The notes under the pieces are model-generated. The model made no database searches and was not told the origin of the DNA. It saw nothing but the letters and a program-made list of their open reading frames with translations. Source: Polytrichum commune (Eukaryota > Streptophyta > Polytrichopsida > Polytrichales > Polytrichaceae). From it: 64,000 nt of DNA. Below, in pieces: positions 23,811 to 36,683 of this stretch. The first letter of the stretch is position 1; every line of letters starts with the position of its first letter. The position numbers and the translations under genes are program-made. The DNA is taken from positions 65,254,533 to 65,318,532 of the forward strand of contig OX485804.1 of NCBI GenBank assembly GCA_950295325.1, written 5' to 3'.

Positions 23811-26800
23811 CCCAATTAGTGTGTGTTGCTATTTGGAGTAACGCAGTGCAATAACATGTTACTCAAGAGTTCAATTTTCACTAACGACAATACATTAGGT
23901 TGTTTGGACATTATAAAACATACATGACTTTGCTTGGGAAAATATCATATTTGCATTAAATAGTTGTAGCATTGTGTAAGTCCCAAAAGTATTGTAACTA
24001 TGAATAACACACCCCAGTAGGATAATCAATGTTGCCCACTCTTCCTACGATATGGAACACACAATTAGTATAAGATTATATGAATATCTTGTTCATTATT
24101 TACTTCAATTTTTTCTTTCATCTTTTTTGGCGCCTCATCAATATTTGCCTTCCGCAATGCCTTCTCTTCTAATTACAATTTGTACATGTTAAAAGTCAAC
24201 TATATTGGTTTGCTATCTGCATCATTGAGGCACTGTGAACGCCTCTTGTGTGGTCGGGGGCTAGGAGGATCTTGGCCGTCTATTACAATTTGATAGATCT
24301 AAAGGCTCCTATGCTGCCCCAGCTTTTGGCTTCTCTTCCCCTCAAGTGGAGCTTGAAAAACTTCACATTGGATGAAATATCCAACTCCATCTACTCATGA
24401 ACCTTTGATGTATTTTTTCAAACTAATCCTTCAATAAAAGGACTTGCAGAGGAGATGATGCCAACCGGGGGGGGGGGGTCGAACTCCTACCTCTTCTTTC
24501 TAAAAGGTAGAACCAAGGGTACTAGCCATAAACTCCAAGCCCCTTTTGATGACCAAACTTGAAATGAAATGAACTATAACCACACTAATGCTCTCATACG
24601 ATGGGATGAATAATCAACCCCTTCATCTTACAAACCTTGATTTTTCATCCGCCAAAATTTCACTTGTTAGAAGTTTTTTTTGGGGGGTGCCTGAGCGGTT
24701 CCATAGATCGTAGGATGGGGCTTTGTGAAATGGTTTTGCTATGGTCATTAATTAATTAATTGATTTTTTGATTTTTTTTCTTGGGGGGGGGGGGGGGACA
24801 ATATTGTATGGAAACGTGAGGAGAATCAAAAGCTAGAGACGCTAGACATTCTTGTCACATCAAGGTAGTATGAGATGTCTTTGATCTCCTTGCATTGTGT
24901 GCTTGGAAGTTGAGACTACTCTTTCCTTGATGTTGGATCCCATGTCATAGGCTAGGGATGACTCCATGTGAGTTAATGGTGCGGTCCAAATCAACGTGAT
25001 AATGACTTGCGTGTTGACACTCCTCCATTGTCCATACTCTTTGGTTTCTTCTTGTATCTCAATTGTAATAAATGTGACCTCCAAATCTTGTTCTTGCTCT
25101 TCTTGCCGAGGCAAAACTTGTTAAGGGACATATTTTCATGCATCTTTCATGTCATCAAAAGCTCATACACCAAATGCCCTAAAACCCGCAATTTTTTTGG
25201 TGGATGTGAATGCTCTTATAGATGACATTGGCACCCAATGCATGCACATCTCATTTCTTTGCACCTTTACTTTTATATACCACCAACCAATATCAAAATG
25301 ATTTTTTTCAATAGTCTTCAATCAAGGGATGTCATGAGGTTGTAGCACATTTGACATGTAAGATAATGATAAAAGATCCAATCCAATATCATGTGATTGT
25401 TTCACATGTATTGTGACGGGAAAATTGTGTCCAACAAATAGAGGAAGTGATGGTTATTCTACGACATATTTCCCCTTGTACTTGCATGCATGTAACAAAT
25501 GTCAAAGTGAACAAAAGAATAATCATCCATGCATTGGGCTATATTGCCATGCAAGCATCCGTCTCAAACTTATGAATGTAGTTGCCTCCCAAATGCTTGC
25601 CCTTAAATATTTTAAAATTTGGCAAACATTCATATGCGATGTTGATGCAACTTAGCACTGAAAGAAGCTTGTGCTCGTCAAAAGTGATTGAGTGGACTTG
25701 CTTCACCCCTCTCCAAGCCATGAGTACGACACCACCACTTTGACCCACTTTCATTGGCTATTTGAATTTGTGAGACTAATTTTTATAGCCATGGTACACG
25801 TTACAGAGGTTGACATAAAAGCATTTGACGTTCTCCGGTCAAGAAGTCCTTTGCTTGATTGGTCTTCAAGCCTTGCACAATCATTAATGTGAACGCCATC
25901 TTCAAATGTTATGTCTCTCTATTAAGTCATTTTGGCAACCTTCATTTGTAATTGGATCAATGTCAAGAGGTGTGCAACTGAGGATGAACTCTATTAATTA
26001 TTCACTTTCTTTGATTGTCAAAATTCCATAGGGGCCTCAAACTTACTAAGATTGATTGCATGGCCAAACACCTAGAATCTAGCGTCGACTCACTTAGTTG
26101 AAACTATATGACATGAATTACCAACACCATGTGCCAAAGTACACAAACTAAAGCTCATAACTTCACACACCCAAACACCAAAATACAAAGAGTTGATTCC
26201 ACATTAGCAAAGAGCCTCTAATATGATTGGGTGGAATGTTGAAGAAAGAAAGAAAAAACAATCTCATGTTGGGCATAGCTTGTAAGGGGAGGTGATGTTG
26301 AAGAGGAGCAATCAATGCATGCAATTGAGTGCAGAGGGGGCAAAGAAAAATTTCTAGGTGCTCTTCATATTCAAATTTCAAGACTAAGCCCCATTTGAGC
26401 TTATAGAAATTCCAAGTTGAGTGTCATGTCTTCCTCCTACCTTCCTTGGTCTTGATCATTGCTTAAAGATTGCTTGCTCCATCTCTCTCCTTCAAGTAGC
26501 TACCCTACAAATTCAATTTTGGTAAGAGTCTAAAGGCATTAATTGGCAACACCATGGTTTCATGGTTATACTTCACTTAGTGATCTCAACATCTACCTCC
26601 ATACTCTTGTTCATGAATATACTCTCTTTGCAATTCAACATCCAAGTGTATTTTTCATGGACATCTTGCAAATTTGCAATCGCTCAACCAAATGGCATCG
26701 AATTCTTTGGAAATGGGTCCTCATCCATGGATGATTGTTGTGCTTGCCAATGATAATAGTGGTGTTATATGCATTCAAGCCCATCTAGATTATGATGCCA

Positions 26801-29055
26801 TGAAAGTGCGATTGTGGGCGTTTTCGCTTGCATGTTTGAACCTTGTAGACACCTAGCATTGGCCAAACATCAACTCAAAACCAACTATGACTAAATTTAA
26901 GCCCATGTAACAAGTAACCAAAAACCAACCTAGTGGAAGAGCTAAACTTGGGCGCCATTATTTCAAAGTCCCCATATTAGGTGGATGGCAATATGCACAT
27001 TTTTAAGTCTTGAACTACCTATTGGCAAATAGTAACAATGTTTAGGCATGAACTTTAATGTCGATGAGCCTAACACATGTACTTCCACGAGATTTGGCTT
27101 CTTTTGATGTGCAACAAATGCTTGTAGAACAACCTAGTTGATAGGCAAATATAGTATAATTTCAATGCCGCATGAATGAGATTACTGTGACTACGCCTCA
27201 ATTTGTGGTATACTTTTGAAAACCATATAAGCAATCTTCTGATGTGATTAAATTAGTGTTATAGTTAAATGTGCACCTCTATACTACTATGAACTAAGCA
27301 ACCCCTGAGGTGTATAATTGATGATCAGGTGTCCCACCGGCCTCACATGAAAAGAGTACTAGCCAAAGATGTATCACAAAATCACTTACGGGAAACCTCT
27401 ATTAGTTTTGTGTCCCATTCAAGTGCTATAACATAATGGATTGTCATCTCAAAGCAACTTGTTCTATCATATTCAACACACATGTGTTCTACACACCAGG
27501 CAACCCCTTGAGGTTTAAGGTATGTGGGTGTTATTCAATTCATTTTTTCATGTTCTCCAGATTCTACCTATTAGATTTACACAATGAAACTTGTTTTGCA
27601 TTAGCAAATTTTGAATTGAAAATCAAACTTTCCCTTATTTAGTTACGATTCTTGGAAGTACGTATTTGATGTTTCTTTAACTAACCCTATGTATATCCTT
27701 TTAATTGTGTTCCCTATTGAGTGTGAAGTAGTTGATATAATTTGAAGACGTAGTGCAATCTCTTTTAAACATGTGTTGTCATGGCGTTTGTTTTTTTTAT
27801 CTTCACCTAGACATACACCAATCAAATACATGGGTATGGATAAGAAAAACAATCAAATAACATCCGCATACCTTACAATTAACCTATAAAGTGTTCCACA
27901 AACCCTCACATGGAAGGAGCCACGAGGACATAATTGACTACTCATCCAAGACTAGAGGGTTATTAGAACTTGTCACGAGTTTTCATTCATGGAGTGCATG
28001 ATATCATCCATAATTCCACATTAAGGGTGGTATGAAAATTCCAAATTTATTGGATGCACATGTGAGCAATAAAGTATTAAGAGATCCATCACAAAGTGAA
28101 TATTTAAACGATTAGCTATGCTTGGACAACATATATTAACATATGTAAGCTCAGTGTGAGGATGACATGTCTTTCACAATAGATGTCTTTAACCTTGTTA
28201 AGCTACTCAATACATCTAGCTTGGCATCACGACTTGACATCAACAAGATAAATATGCCACATATTGACATGATAGCACAAGCAACGAACTAGCATGGCTT
28301 GATAACTTTCACTAGAAATGGGCGCAACTTACATGTGGGTGCAAGCACACTACATTCTAGCCATTTTTCCAAGGTATTTCAACTACTTGAGTATGCAAAT
28401 TAGACCCAAAAATGTTGCATTTTTATCAACCTCATTTGTGACCTTCTATTATAGGGAACGCAACTAACCCCATCACATGCATATGTGATACTAACTACTC
28501 AAAAAAAACATATCCAAAATGACCATATTAACCTTCATTAATAGATATATTACTTAGAAATAACTATTTACTCATGAAAATAATGGTGATATGTCAAAGG
28601 ACATATAAATGTCTATTTTGATACTAAGTTATAAATGTGATATACTTCACATGTGTTTATGAAAGAATTCAATCATTTAAACCATTTTAGAAGTATTTGG
28701 ATTGATTATAGTACATTGTGACATGAAACCAAAGATTCAAAACAAACTTACATTAGCCTTGGGCCTAAAGAAATTATAGTCGTCTATGAGTTGTAAACTA
28801 CCAAATTTGGCAATATCTTCATAACAAACTACAACACATTGCACTTGGTGCATATTTTAAAGTAACACTACCACCAATCTAGTATTTGTGAATATTATCT
28901 TTTGAGACCCTAATTTGCTTGCACCCTTGTTTGTGTGAGCTACATTGATTGGCACTTGCCAGTTTCAAGTTTGAAGTCTCTATTGGGAAGAGGGAGACTT
29001 GGAAGTTGAACCTGGTTTGCTTAGATGGAAATAAGATGAGTTCACAAGTTGCATT
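23811..29055. other. Long AT-rich interval, nothing recognised
   Basis: Over 5 kb contain only short chance frames on both strands. There are G runs at 24467-24478 and 24783-24797. I checked the frames near 24860-25890 and 26540-26860 for transposase, copia or host motifs and found none. Confidence 0.45.
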
Positions 29056-29059
29056 GTTG

Positions 29060-29450
29060 TTGTTGGGAGAAACCTCATTTTTTTAATAAACAAACAAATA
29101 ACCCTCCCACTATTTCTATCTATGAGAAATGCTCATTCCTAGGCTCAAACTCAACAAATGAGGAAGCATTTGGGATAAATTTGAAAGCAAGAAGGAAGGG
29201 GCATTCATTTGGTCTATTTGGAAGAAAGCCATTGTGGTTGATCTTGGTGCACTAGATTGAATATGGACATTGATGATAAATGGCACATGTGCATGGGAGT
29301 TATTCATGCAACCATTCTTCATAGATTTTGGGATTGTAAAATAGCTCAAAGAGCTTGAGAATTTTTGGTTGGAATTATTAACACCTAGGAAAGCTAGGGC
29401 CGATAAAGAGGGAAATTGAAGACCCCTTGATTGGTATCATGCCATTTTTC
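29060..29450 (+). pseudogene. LINE ORF2 C-terminal remnant, same family as 23170-23810
   Basis: The plus frame from 29262 reads MDIDDKWHMCMGV then LHRFWDCKIAQRA and GIINT, matching the zinc-binding segment at 23.6 kb. The first zinc-binding Cys is replaced by Trp (TGG), and the frame upstream is shifted. No other domain survives. Confidence 0.7.
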
Positions 29451-29773
29451 GAATGAAAAATCCCTGATTGTCATCATAACTAAATAATTTGGTTGCACCT
29501 TAGGCGGGGGTCACATTACGGACAATTAGGGTGAAATGGAGTGATCTCACTTTCAACAACACTAGATGAAATATGACGAAGGTTCATTAAACAATTTGAC
29601 AAGGACTTCTTGAATATTCGAGAATGACTTGGACTAAAGTTACAAAAATAGTTGAAGAAACTCTCATATATAAGAAGGTTTTGGGACGCCAACAACAATC
29701 TCTATTGATATTCGAACTGGAACAATACTTAGAACATTCATGCACCTAATGTTGATATAGTTTATCATGCTTA

Positions 29774-30082
29774 AGGCCGCTTTACACTATGGCTGAAGGT
29801 CAAGAGGTTGCTGATTTCCACCAATCAGATTGCAAGAAACCAAGAATTTGGCCTCTCGACCCTTCACACTAGAGGCCAAAGTCCAAGGGCCATCGCTCTC
29901 CAAAATGCCTACATGGCAATACTTTTTGACCAAGGCAACAAACTCTCAAAGGAAGTTTGGGTCGGAGATGAATGGAAACCCAAACTATGGTTGAGAGGCC
30001 GTCGATTTTTTTTCATTAAAAAAACCAAAAACTGACAAGATCTTGGCCATTAGATTGGAGAGATTGTTTTGGACATGGAATA

Positions 30083-30131
<49 letters not shown>

Positions 30132-30391
30132 AATGGTTTGGATTTGGACTTTGGACTTGGCCTTTGGAGGCTTCACATTATGGCCGCCCAAGTTGAGAGG
30201 CCATGGGAGTTTATGGCCAAAGGTTTGGACTTTGGCCTTGGCCTTTGGAAGCTTCACACTATGCCCGGCCGAAAGCTCCAGTTCCTATTATTTTATTGGC
30301 TATTTTCAGCCCATCTCTTTGGACTCTCAACAAGGTTTGGCCATTCAATCCCACGGCCTCTACTTGGACGGCCATAGTGTGAAGCGGCCTT
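29774..30391. mobile_element. TTA-flanked MITE with internal repeats and CT microsatellite
   Basis: The left end is TTA|AGGCCGCTTTACACTATGGC and the right end is GCCATAGTGTGAAGCGGCCTT then TTA. Inside, a unit of the form CTTGGCCTTTGGA-GCTTCACA-TATG is repeated about 75 bp apart (near 30160 and 30238), and (TC)n occupies 30086-30129. The TIR is shared with 16982-17495 and the single end at 33062. Several overlapping frames are by-products of the repeats. Confidence 0.8.
30086..30129. repeat. (TC)22 microsatellite
   Basis: An uninterrupted TC tract of 44 bases inside the MITE. Confidence 0.95.
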
Positions 30392-30395
30392 TTAC

Positions 30396-33060
30396 CTTTC
30401 TTGGTGTGAGGTGGTGTCCGTCGTGTGCACCCAAAGATCAGCTTCCCGGCTCCTTGGTTTGGGGTCCTGGTGGCCTTCGCATGGTTATTTTTCTTGCCAC
30501 AACATATCAAAGTGTTTCAGTCGAGTTTGTCTTTTCATAATAAAATAACCAAGTTAGGGCTGGTTGGCAAGACCGTTGATAGATATGTGGTGTGTTGTTT
30601 ATTAACTGTTAGGGAAAGGAAGGAAGGAAGGTACAGTACGTGCTCGTGTTCTTATGGACGGTGCATGGGATTAAGTTAATTTTATTGCGAGGGGTGGGTA
30701 ATTAACATGTGCATGGTGTGCGACACAACACACCACATTCAACAGTATACTTTCCAGGTTTAATTGTGGTGGGGCACATCTATCCTGTAGAGTGTGGATA
30801 TCCCTCTAATGACAGATATATTTGGAGTGCCTTCAAGGACCTTTTGCCTAAGAGATTCATTGAGTTTGTTACAGCTGTTGGAGAAATTCTTAGCAAAAGT
30901 GTATGTACACATAAGACAGCAGCATATTCTTTTCCAAACCAGTATCCCTGTGTAAAAATACATATAAATTATATTTCTCTTATTTTATCATTTGTTGATT
31001 GTGGCGTCATACGAGATTTAACAAATGATCTATACCCTGGAATCCGGTGATGAATATTATTTTTCTCATAACTTGTGCAACACAAGTTGGTGGATACCAA
31101 TCGATCTAGTCATGTTGATCGTGACATGATCCAACACACAACCAACGCGCGTATGTGAAACTCGTCACTAGTAACGAGCATGCTTGTAATGTTTGGCACG
31201 GCCAACCTACGAGGGTCTCACATTCATCAAATCTTTGGTATGGAACTATGGTTTTTGCACTAGTAGATAACATGGTTCTAAACGATTGCTTGTTTAACCA
31301 ATTGGCCCAATCTAGACGTATCATAGATTAGTCGTGCCGATGTTACAAGCATGTTGTTTGGGAATCGTGTTCCTTTAACAATGTTGGGCCGTGCACTCTA
31401 CTAGCACATGTCCACCCTGACAATGGTGTTTGTCAAGACTACGATTTTACATGTTTTAAATTCGTTTTTGAGACAGGAGGCCAACTGGCCAACGTCAAGG
31501 AATAATTTGAGAACAAGAAAGACACGCCACCTTGGAAAGGAGGTGGAGCCCCTCAAGCGTGCCACGTCGCCACGTCCAAAGAGAAATGAAACTACGATTG
31601 CACATTTTGCCCCATGATAGAAAAGGTTGCGCCCTACACATTAAGATAAAATAAAGCGACACGCAACTACCCAATTTGATCCTTTAAAAAACTTCAAATT
31701 TCTCAAATAAGAGTCTAGTAGATGTAAGATGGCCTCTTGTCTCAAATAAAATCCCGTGACACCTACTAAGGGGGGGGGGATGAAAACATGTTGAAAGTTG
31801 AAACATTGTTTTGAATTTTTAGCATGTTTGATTTCAAATTTGAATTCAGAGACCCCAATATAGTCTAGTGAAACGAATCAACTTGAGGGGGGGGGGGGTA
31901 GGTTTCAACCTCCCCCCACCCAACGCCTCTTTGTAGGTGTCATGAACAAAAAATTCAAATCGCGCAGTGTTAAGCAACTTTCTTTGCTTCTTAATTGTTA
32001 TTTAAAATAAAAATTGGAGATAGATGACCATAAAGCCAACGTAGAGAAAACATTAAGAACCAAGAAAATGAGCCCACATAGAGGCCCCATGAGCATGTTA
32101 CAACATATAAAAGAGACCAAGACAACCAAACCTTGATTCTCTTCAGCATTGGCTTGTTGACCCTTGTTTTATTTATTTATGTAGTTGAGAAAGAACGAAA
32201 GAAAGAAGAAGAAGAAACTTTGCACAAGCTCATAATAAGCTAGTTGCACCATGTAAAGCTCTTGACCTCATATTTTGAGTTTCCATCCAGATTCAGGCTT
32301 TTTTTTGAGAATTTTCACTACCCGCCCCATCTTGTAAACTTAGACTTTGCGATAGTTATATCTTCTCAAATTTTAGTGAAACGAAGAGGTTTTTCTTCCC
32401 ATCTCTTCATGATGGAGTTGATGTTCACATACGAGTAACTTGTCATAGAATACGTTGGTGATAGTGGGTTGAATCACCCTCGCCATCAAGGGTGACATGA
32501 AAACTCCAAATTCATTGGAATGCACCCTCATGCAATAAAGGGTTAAAACCGCCTCACTTCAAACATCACGATTCAATGGAAGCAGCGTTCCAAAACTGTG
32601 TTAAATAACCAAATTAGACGTTATCAATGCTGAGTTCATGGGATGATGGGACAGGAATCAACAAGTTCATTGGATTTTGCCACAATAAAAATAGCATGCT
32701 GTTTATGTAACTGTCCCTGAGCCGGATCATTTGTCTTGTTGGATGAAGAATAAAGGTTTCATTAATAAACATCGACCTTTTGTTCGTAAGACATGTACTG
32801 ACCGTCTTCCAGATTCTAGACAATGGCGCCATCTATCAAGGCCTTTGATTGAGTAGCGTGTCCTAAAGACAACTACATAGGGCGTAATAAAATATATCAT
32901 ATTCACTCATATATATATATATATATATACACACAAATACTACTGGCAGTGGTTTCCCCAATTTCTGAACCTGGCTCCAGGACAATATCACAGTTGCAAT
33001 GGGAACGCAGGAGTTTGTCTCTACTTCTCATGTGCATGTTCATCGTGAGCATTGCAGTCC
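30396..33060. other. Intergenic DNA, mostly unrecognised
   Basis: The longest frame (30709-31050, plus, 113 codons) matches nothing I know. A LINE tail lies at 31447-31590, and a further decayed tail-like stretch (GATGACCATAAAGCCAACG) near 32022-32110. G runs occur at 31770-31779 and 31887-31898, and (AT)n at 32909-32929. Confidence 0.45.
31438..31599 (-). mobile_element. Truncated LINE tail with 9-bp target duplication
   Basis: ACTACGATT is found at 31438-31446 and 31591-31599. The 144-bp insert carries TTTTTGAGACAGGAGGCCAA and a GCGTGCCACGTCG segment that resembles the decayed copy at 19266-19365. In the minus sense it ends in an A-rich tail, so it is a 5'-truncated retroposon. Confidence 0.7.
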
Positions 33061-33061
33061 T

Positions 33062-33300
33062 AAGGCCGCTTTATACTCGAGCTTGAAGGAGAGCCCACAC
33101 ACGTTCAAATATGTCGGTTTCAAAATGGAGTTTGAAAAGCCAAGGTAAAAGTATTTTGGCCTTGACATGTGTCTAACTTTTTTTTTTCTTTTTTTGGTTT
33201 TTGTGGGAGACAGAGGGCCAATATAGTCAACGCTGAAATGAAGTTAACACCAAATGTCTATCTTCGGGTGGGCTCATGAGGTGATAGTGTCTAGTCTAAT
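33062..33300. mobile_element. Single MITE end with LINE-tail insertion
   Basis: AAGGCCGCTTTATACTCG at 33062 matches the MITE TIR at 29774, but no partner end is seen. About 110 bp further in, a T run plus GTGGGAGACAGAGGGCCAA (33178-33221) matches the LINE tail. The MITE is therefore probably truncated and was hit by a retroposon. A possible GTGTCTA duplication flanks the tail but is short. Confidence 0.5.
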
Positions 33301-33349
33301 ATTAAGCATCCTATCTTCATAGTTGTTGGGGGGGGGGGGGTAATGGGGT

Positions 33350-33970
33350 TTGTTTGTTTGTTATATTTTTTTTGGTTCAATACGAGGTATGTGATGTATT
33401 TTATGGCATTCTGGTGTATTTTTACATGAGGTTTTTCATGATGTCTTTTGGAATGAGGACTTTCTTGAGTTTTTCAATGGAGTGCTCGTGTATGGCACCT
33501 ATAACTCCAACCGTGATGGTAATGATGGGTTTACTTTCCCACTGTTGTTTTGGAGTATAGTGACAAGTGGGTCATATTTGTGTGTTTGTATTCAAGGGCA
33601 TGTTTCGGGGAATCTATCATGGCAATATGTAAATCCTATGAGTTGGAGTGTGATGGATGGGGAGGGGGCTTTGGTTAAGGGCTCCTATTACACATAGGAT
33701 GTATGGCCTTAGTCTTGCAGGACATTGGCATGGTGGGTGGGTGTATGTGCAATTTAGTACTCATTCTGGGATTGTGGAGTCGGGTGCCATGTTGTTGTGA
33801 TATCTTGCATTAGTCAAAGTGAAGAAGTTGGTTAATTTACTGGTTTGTAGTGCTTGGAAGATGAGGTGTTCCGCTTTGTTGCGGCGGGCTATTCTACGGC
33901 GTTTTAGGTGTTGGTTCTTGGAGATGGAGCCATGTATCTTTGACATTTTGGGGGCATTCTGAGCAATTGG
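33350..33970 (-). pseudogene. Zinc finger plus restriction-like endonuclease (REL), copy 1
   Basis: NPNCSECPQNVKDTWLHL (Cys pair at 33965-33954) is followed, after a shift, by KRRRIARRNKAEHL. That resembles the Cys-x2-Cys...His plus R-I-x-R-H/R-N pattern preceding REL in R2-type LINEs. Further on is IGFTYCHDRFPET (33642-33604), then KYDPLVTILQNN. Copy 2 has the same in a cleaner frame. REL would nick target DNA. The fourth zinc ligand is missing here, so the copy is dead. Confidence 0.65.
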
Positions 33971-34294
33971 GATTGGGGTGCATGAGGGGCCAAAAGATGT
34001 TTTCCTATGGTTGCCATGTATTGTGCGTAGCGGAACTTCAAGGTTTGTGTAATTTGGGCACTAGATATCCTTGGGGTTTTCATGAAGTAGTTTGATCATT
34101 TGTGGTTGATTTGGTCGTTTGATAGCCATGTGTTTATGTATGAATTTTCTTTATGGCATGAGCGGCCTCGCGCACCCAATGTGCTTTATTGACGAATGTG
34201 TGGATGTTTCAGAGGGCTCTACTCTGTGTTGATGTGGGTTGATAGTGAGCCGGTATGGGGTGGTATGGGAAATGTGTATGGATTTGTCCTTGTG

Positions 34295-34740
34295 AGCTCC
34301 TTTGTTTGCTAGTTTTTTTTCTCTATTGTTTTGTTTCCTAAGATACTTGTGTGTGCTCGGACTTTGTGTATGGAAATTTTGTATGAGGACCAATGTATGT
34401 GAAGGATGATTACGGTTATGAAAAGTTTGACTGGGTGATGATGTTATGAGGATGTGTGACTAATGTGGTTGTTGAATAGGAATATACTATTGAGGTTGTC
34501 CATGAAGATGTGGGTGTATGATTGAGTAGATTTTATGGTTTGTACAACAATTACGTTGGCAATCAATTCGGCTCGTAACATGTTTTGGTAGCTAGGGAGT
34601 GTTTTTCTAATATTGTATGTTACATTGGGGGACATAGACTCATGAGCCGGCTAAATTCCCTACTATTTGTCCTTTGAAATTTTGGTGGGGGTTGTATTTA
34701 AGGGGGTGTGTGGGGTAGAATTCGATAGGTATTGGGAATT
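34295..34740 (-). pseudogene. RNase H domain of LINE copy 1
   Basis: The second acidic motif is NMLRAEL (Glu at 34569-34567) and the third is IFMDNLNS (Asp at 34500). A frame-shifted KVRAHT...KKLANKGA tail is seen at 34393-34295. The first motif (YTDGS in copy 2) is lost. RNase H removes the RNA strand of the cDNA hybrid, and archaeal-type RNase H domains are known in plant L1 LINEs. Here it sits before a zinc finger and REL. Confidence 0.65.
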
Positions 34741-35029
34741 TGTTGGGTGTTGCATGCGTGGGAGAACTTGATGTTATATGGCGTGGGGTTGTGCATGATG
34801 TGATGTGTGTATATGTGGATATTGTAGAATTTGTTTATGATGTTTTGTAGGGCCTATAGTGTTTGTGTGCTACCTTGGGGGGGGGGGGGGATGGTTATGA
34901 ATGCAAATTATGGGTGTACGTGATGGTTTTATGTTTTGATAGTATTTTGGCTATTAAGGTGTCAGGTTGTAGCATATGGTGTGTGGTGGGATGTTTGTTA
35001 TTGTGTGTATGTTGGGATGGTGTTTGAGG

Positions 35030-35122
35030 TTGGTTGGTTGTTCATTCTTGGTGATATATGATAAGAATGGTTGCCACATTGCTATCTTCTTTGGCTTCCA
35101 TTCTAGCCCAGTGTATAGCTTC
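35030..35122 (-). pseudogene. Conserved unidentified segment between APE and RNase H (copy 1)
   Basis: EAIHWARMEAKED then ATILII is matched in copy 2 by EAIQWRMATKECANNITILV (45935 onwards). The segment is conserved between two independent copies, so it belongs to the element rather than to chance. A Rossmann-like or methyltransferase-like fold has been my impression for similar segments in algal RT proteins, but I cannot prove it here. Confidence 0.5.
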
Positions 35123-35159
35123 AAGGGTAGTGTTATAGTTGGTTGGGTGTGCTAGCCCG

Positions 35160-35867
35160 GGTGATGTCCACTTGGAAGTTTTGGTGTGTCCCATGGAGCC
35201 AAATAGGATGTCCTAGGTGTGAGGTAAGTTGTAGGGGGCAAGTAAGAGGGGATGAGTAGTAGGAGTGTATGATCTTGAATGAGTCAATCAATAGTTGTGT
35301 GAATTAGGCCCACTCGTGGTTGTTTTTGGTTCAAGTGGAATTGTTGTGCCATTGGTTGTTCTTTTTGCGATGGATGTATCTTTGTTGAAGTCACCAACTA
35401 CAATGATTTGATGGCCAAAGTAGTGGGTTATTAGTATTTGGATTTGGTCTTGGATTTCTTGTAGGAGGTGTAGGTCATTTGGGTGGGTAGGCATATACAT
35501 GTGTGGTATAAGTATGAGGGTGATAGGTTAGTTGCCAATTTTGAGTTCTCGGAGATATGGCAAGATTGTATTTGGTGTCAAGATTTTTGTGATGTTTTCG
35601 TTGGAGTAGATGGTTTTCTGTATCATTTTGAGTAAGACTCCTTTGGTTGGTGTGGGTGTGGCGTATTGGTTGGCTTTGTGGGGGATGGTGATGTTGGAGC
35701 TGTTGTAGATGTTTTTGTAGTATGAGAATTTTTGGGCTAGATATGTTGTTGATTTGTTTTTGAGGATTTTGATTTCTTGGATTTGTATGATTTGTGATGC
35801 ATTGTGGAGTGTGGACAAGAGGTCCTGGATGCATGGTAGGTTGGAGCTTATGTGGCATGTGTTCCAA
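35160..35867 (-). pseudogene. APE-type endonuclease domain of LINE copy 1
   Basis: The minus frames show the apurinic-endonuclease pattern in order. There is an N-terminal NTWN-like Asn (about 35865). Next comes IIQIQEIK with the metal-binding Glu at 35776-35774. Then follow TPTKGVLLKMI, a YMPTHPNDLHLLQEIQ segment, and the diagnostic IIVVGDFNKD (Gly at 35395). In LINEs this domain nicks target DNA to prime reverse transcription. A stop separates the two main segments near 35525. The plus copy keeps only a vestige here (LDKDIITNSP near 45447). Confidence 0.75.
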
Positions 35868-36683
35868 GTGATAAGACTTAAAGGTGAGGTTTTATGGTTG
35901 TTTAAGGTTGAGGGTGGGTTGTGGGCGAAATAAGTGGAAGTGAGTGCGTTTGATGATTTCTTAAATCAATTTCAAGGGTGCATAGGGTAGTTCTTTGTGT
36001 AGAGTAGTGGTGGAAATGTTTTAGCAATTTTTGCATTGAAACGTATATATCCTTATTGGCTTGTATGGTGTAATTTATTAGCTTTGTGTGTTGTGTTGTG
36101 TGTGTGTTGTGCGGTATGGTGGGTTTAGGTGTTGTTGATGATTAATTGGTAAGCTTTGTAGTCATCATAGTATGGTTAAGCAATGGGTGTCTAGTTTGAA
36201 TGGAGAGGTTTGTGTTGTAGGATTCCGGGAAAGGGATAATTGTTGTGATGAGTGCAAATAGTCTATGGTGTGAGAGTAATCATGATTGGTAGAGTAATTT
36301 TGGTGTGAGTGTATTATGTTGTAGTCTGTGGTAGATGGTGGGGGTATTATTGGTGATGTTAGTTTGGTGTGAGGATTGAGCTTCATGGGTGTGGGTGGCA
36401 TTACAATTCATCATTATTATGGAGGTTTGGGTTGAGATTTTTTTCTTTTTCTTTTCTTTTCTTCTTCTTTTCTTTTGGTTGGTTGGTTGGGGGGAATCTA
36501 TGTAAATGATATGAGGGAATTTTTGTGGTATTTTTATTTGGTTGTTGTTTGTTTAGCAAGACACATTGTGGGCATATTGCTATGATCCATAAGAGTAACT
36601 TGGGCTCTTTCATTTTGTTTAAAAATAAAGCGGAACAAAGGACAAGCAATATGAGCCATTAATGAAAGTCTTAATGAGAGCTA

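Noticed and set aside
30709-31050. 113-codon plus frame as a host gene
   Set aside because: No recognised domain, no partner exons, and AT-rich non-genic surroundings.
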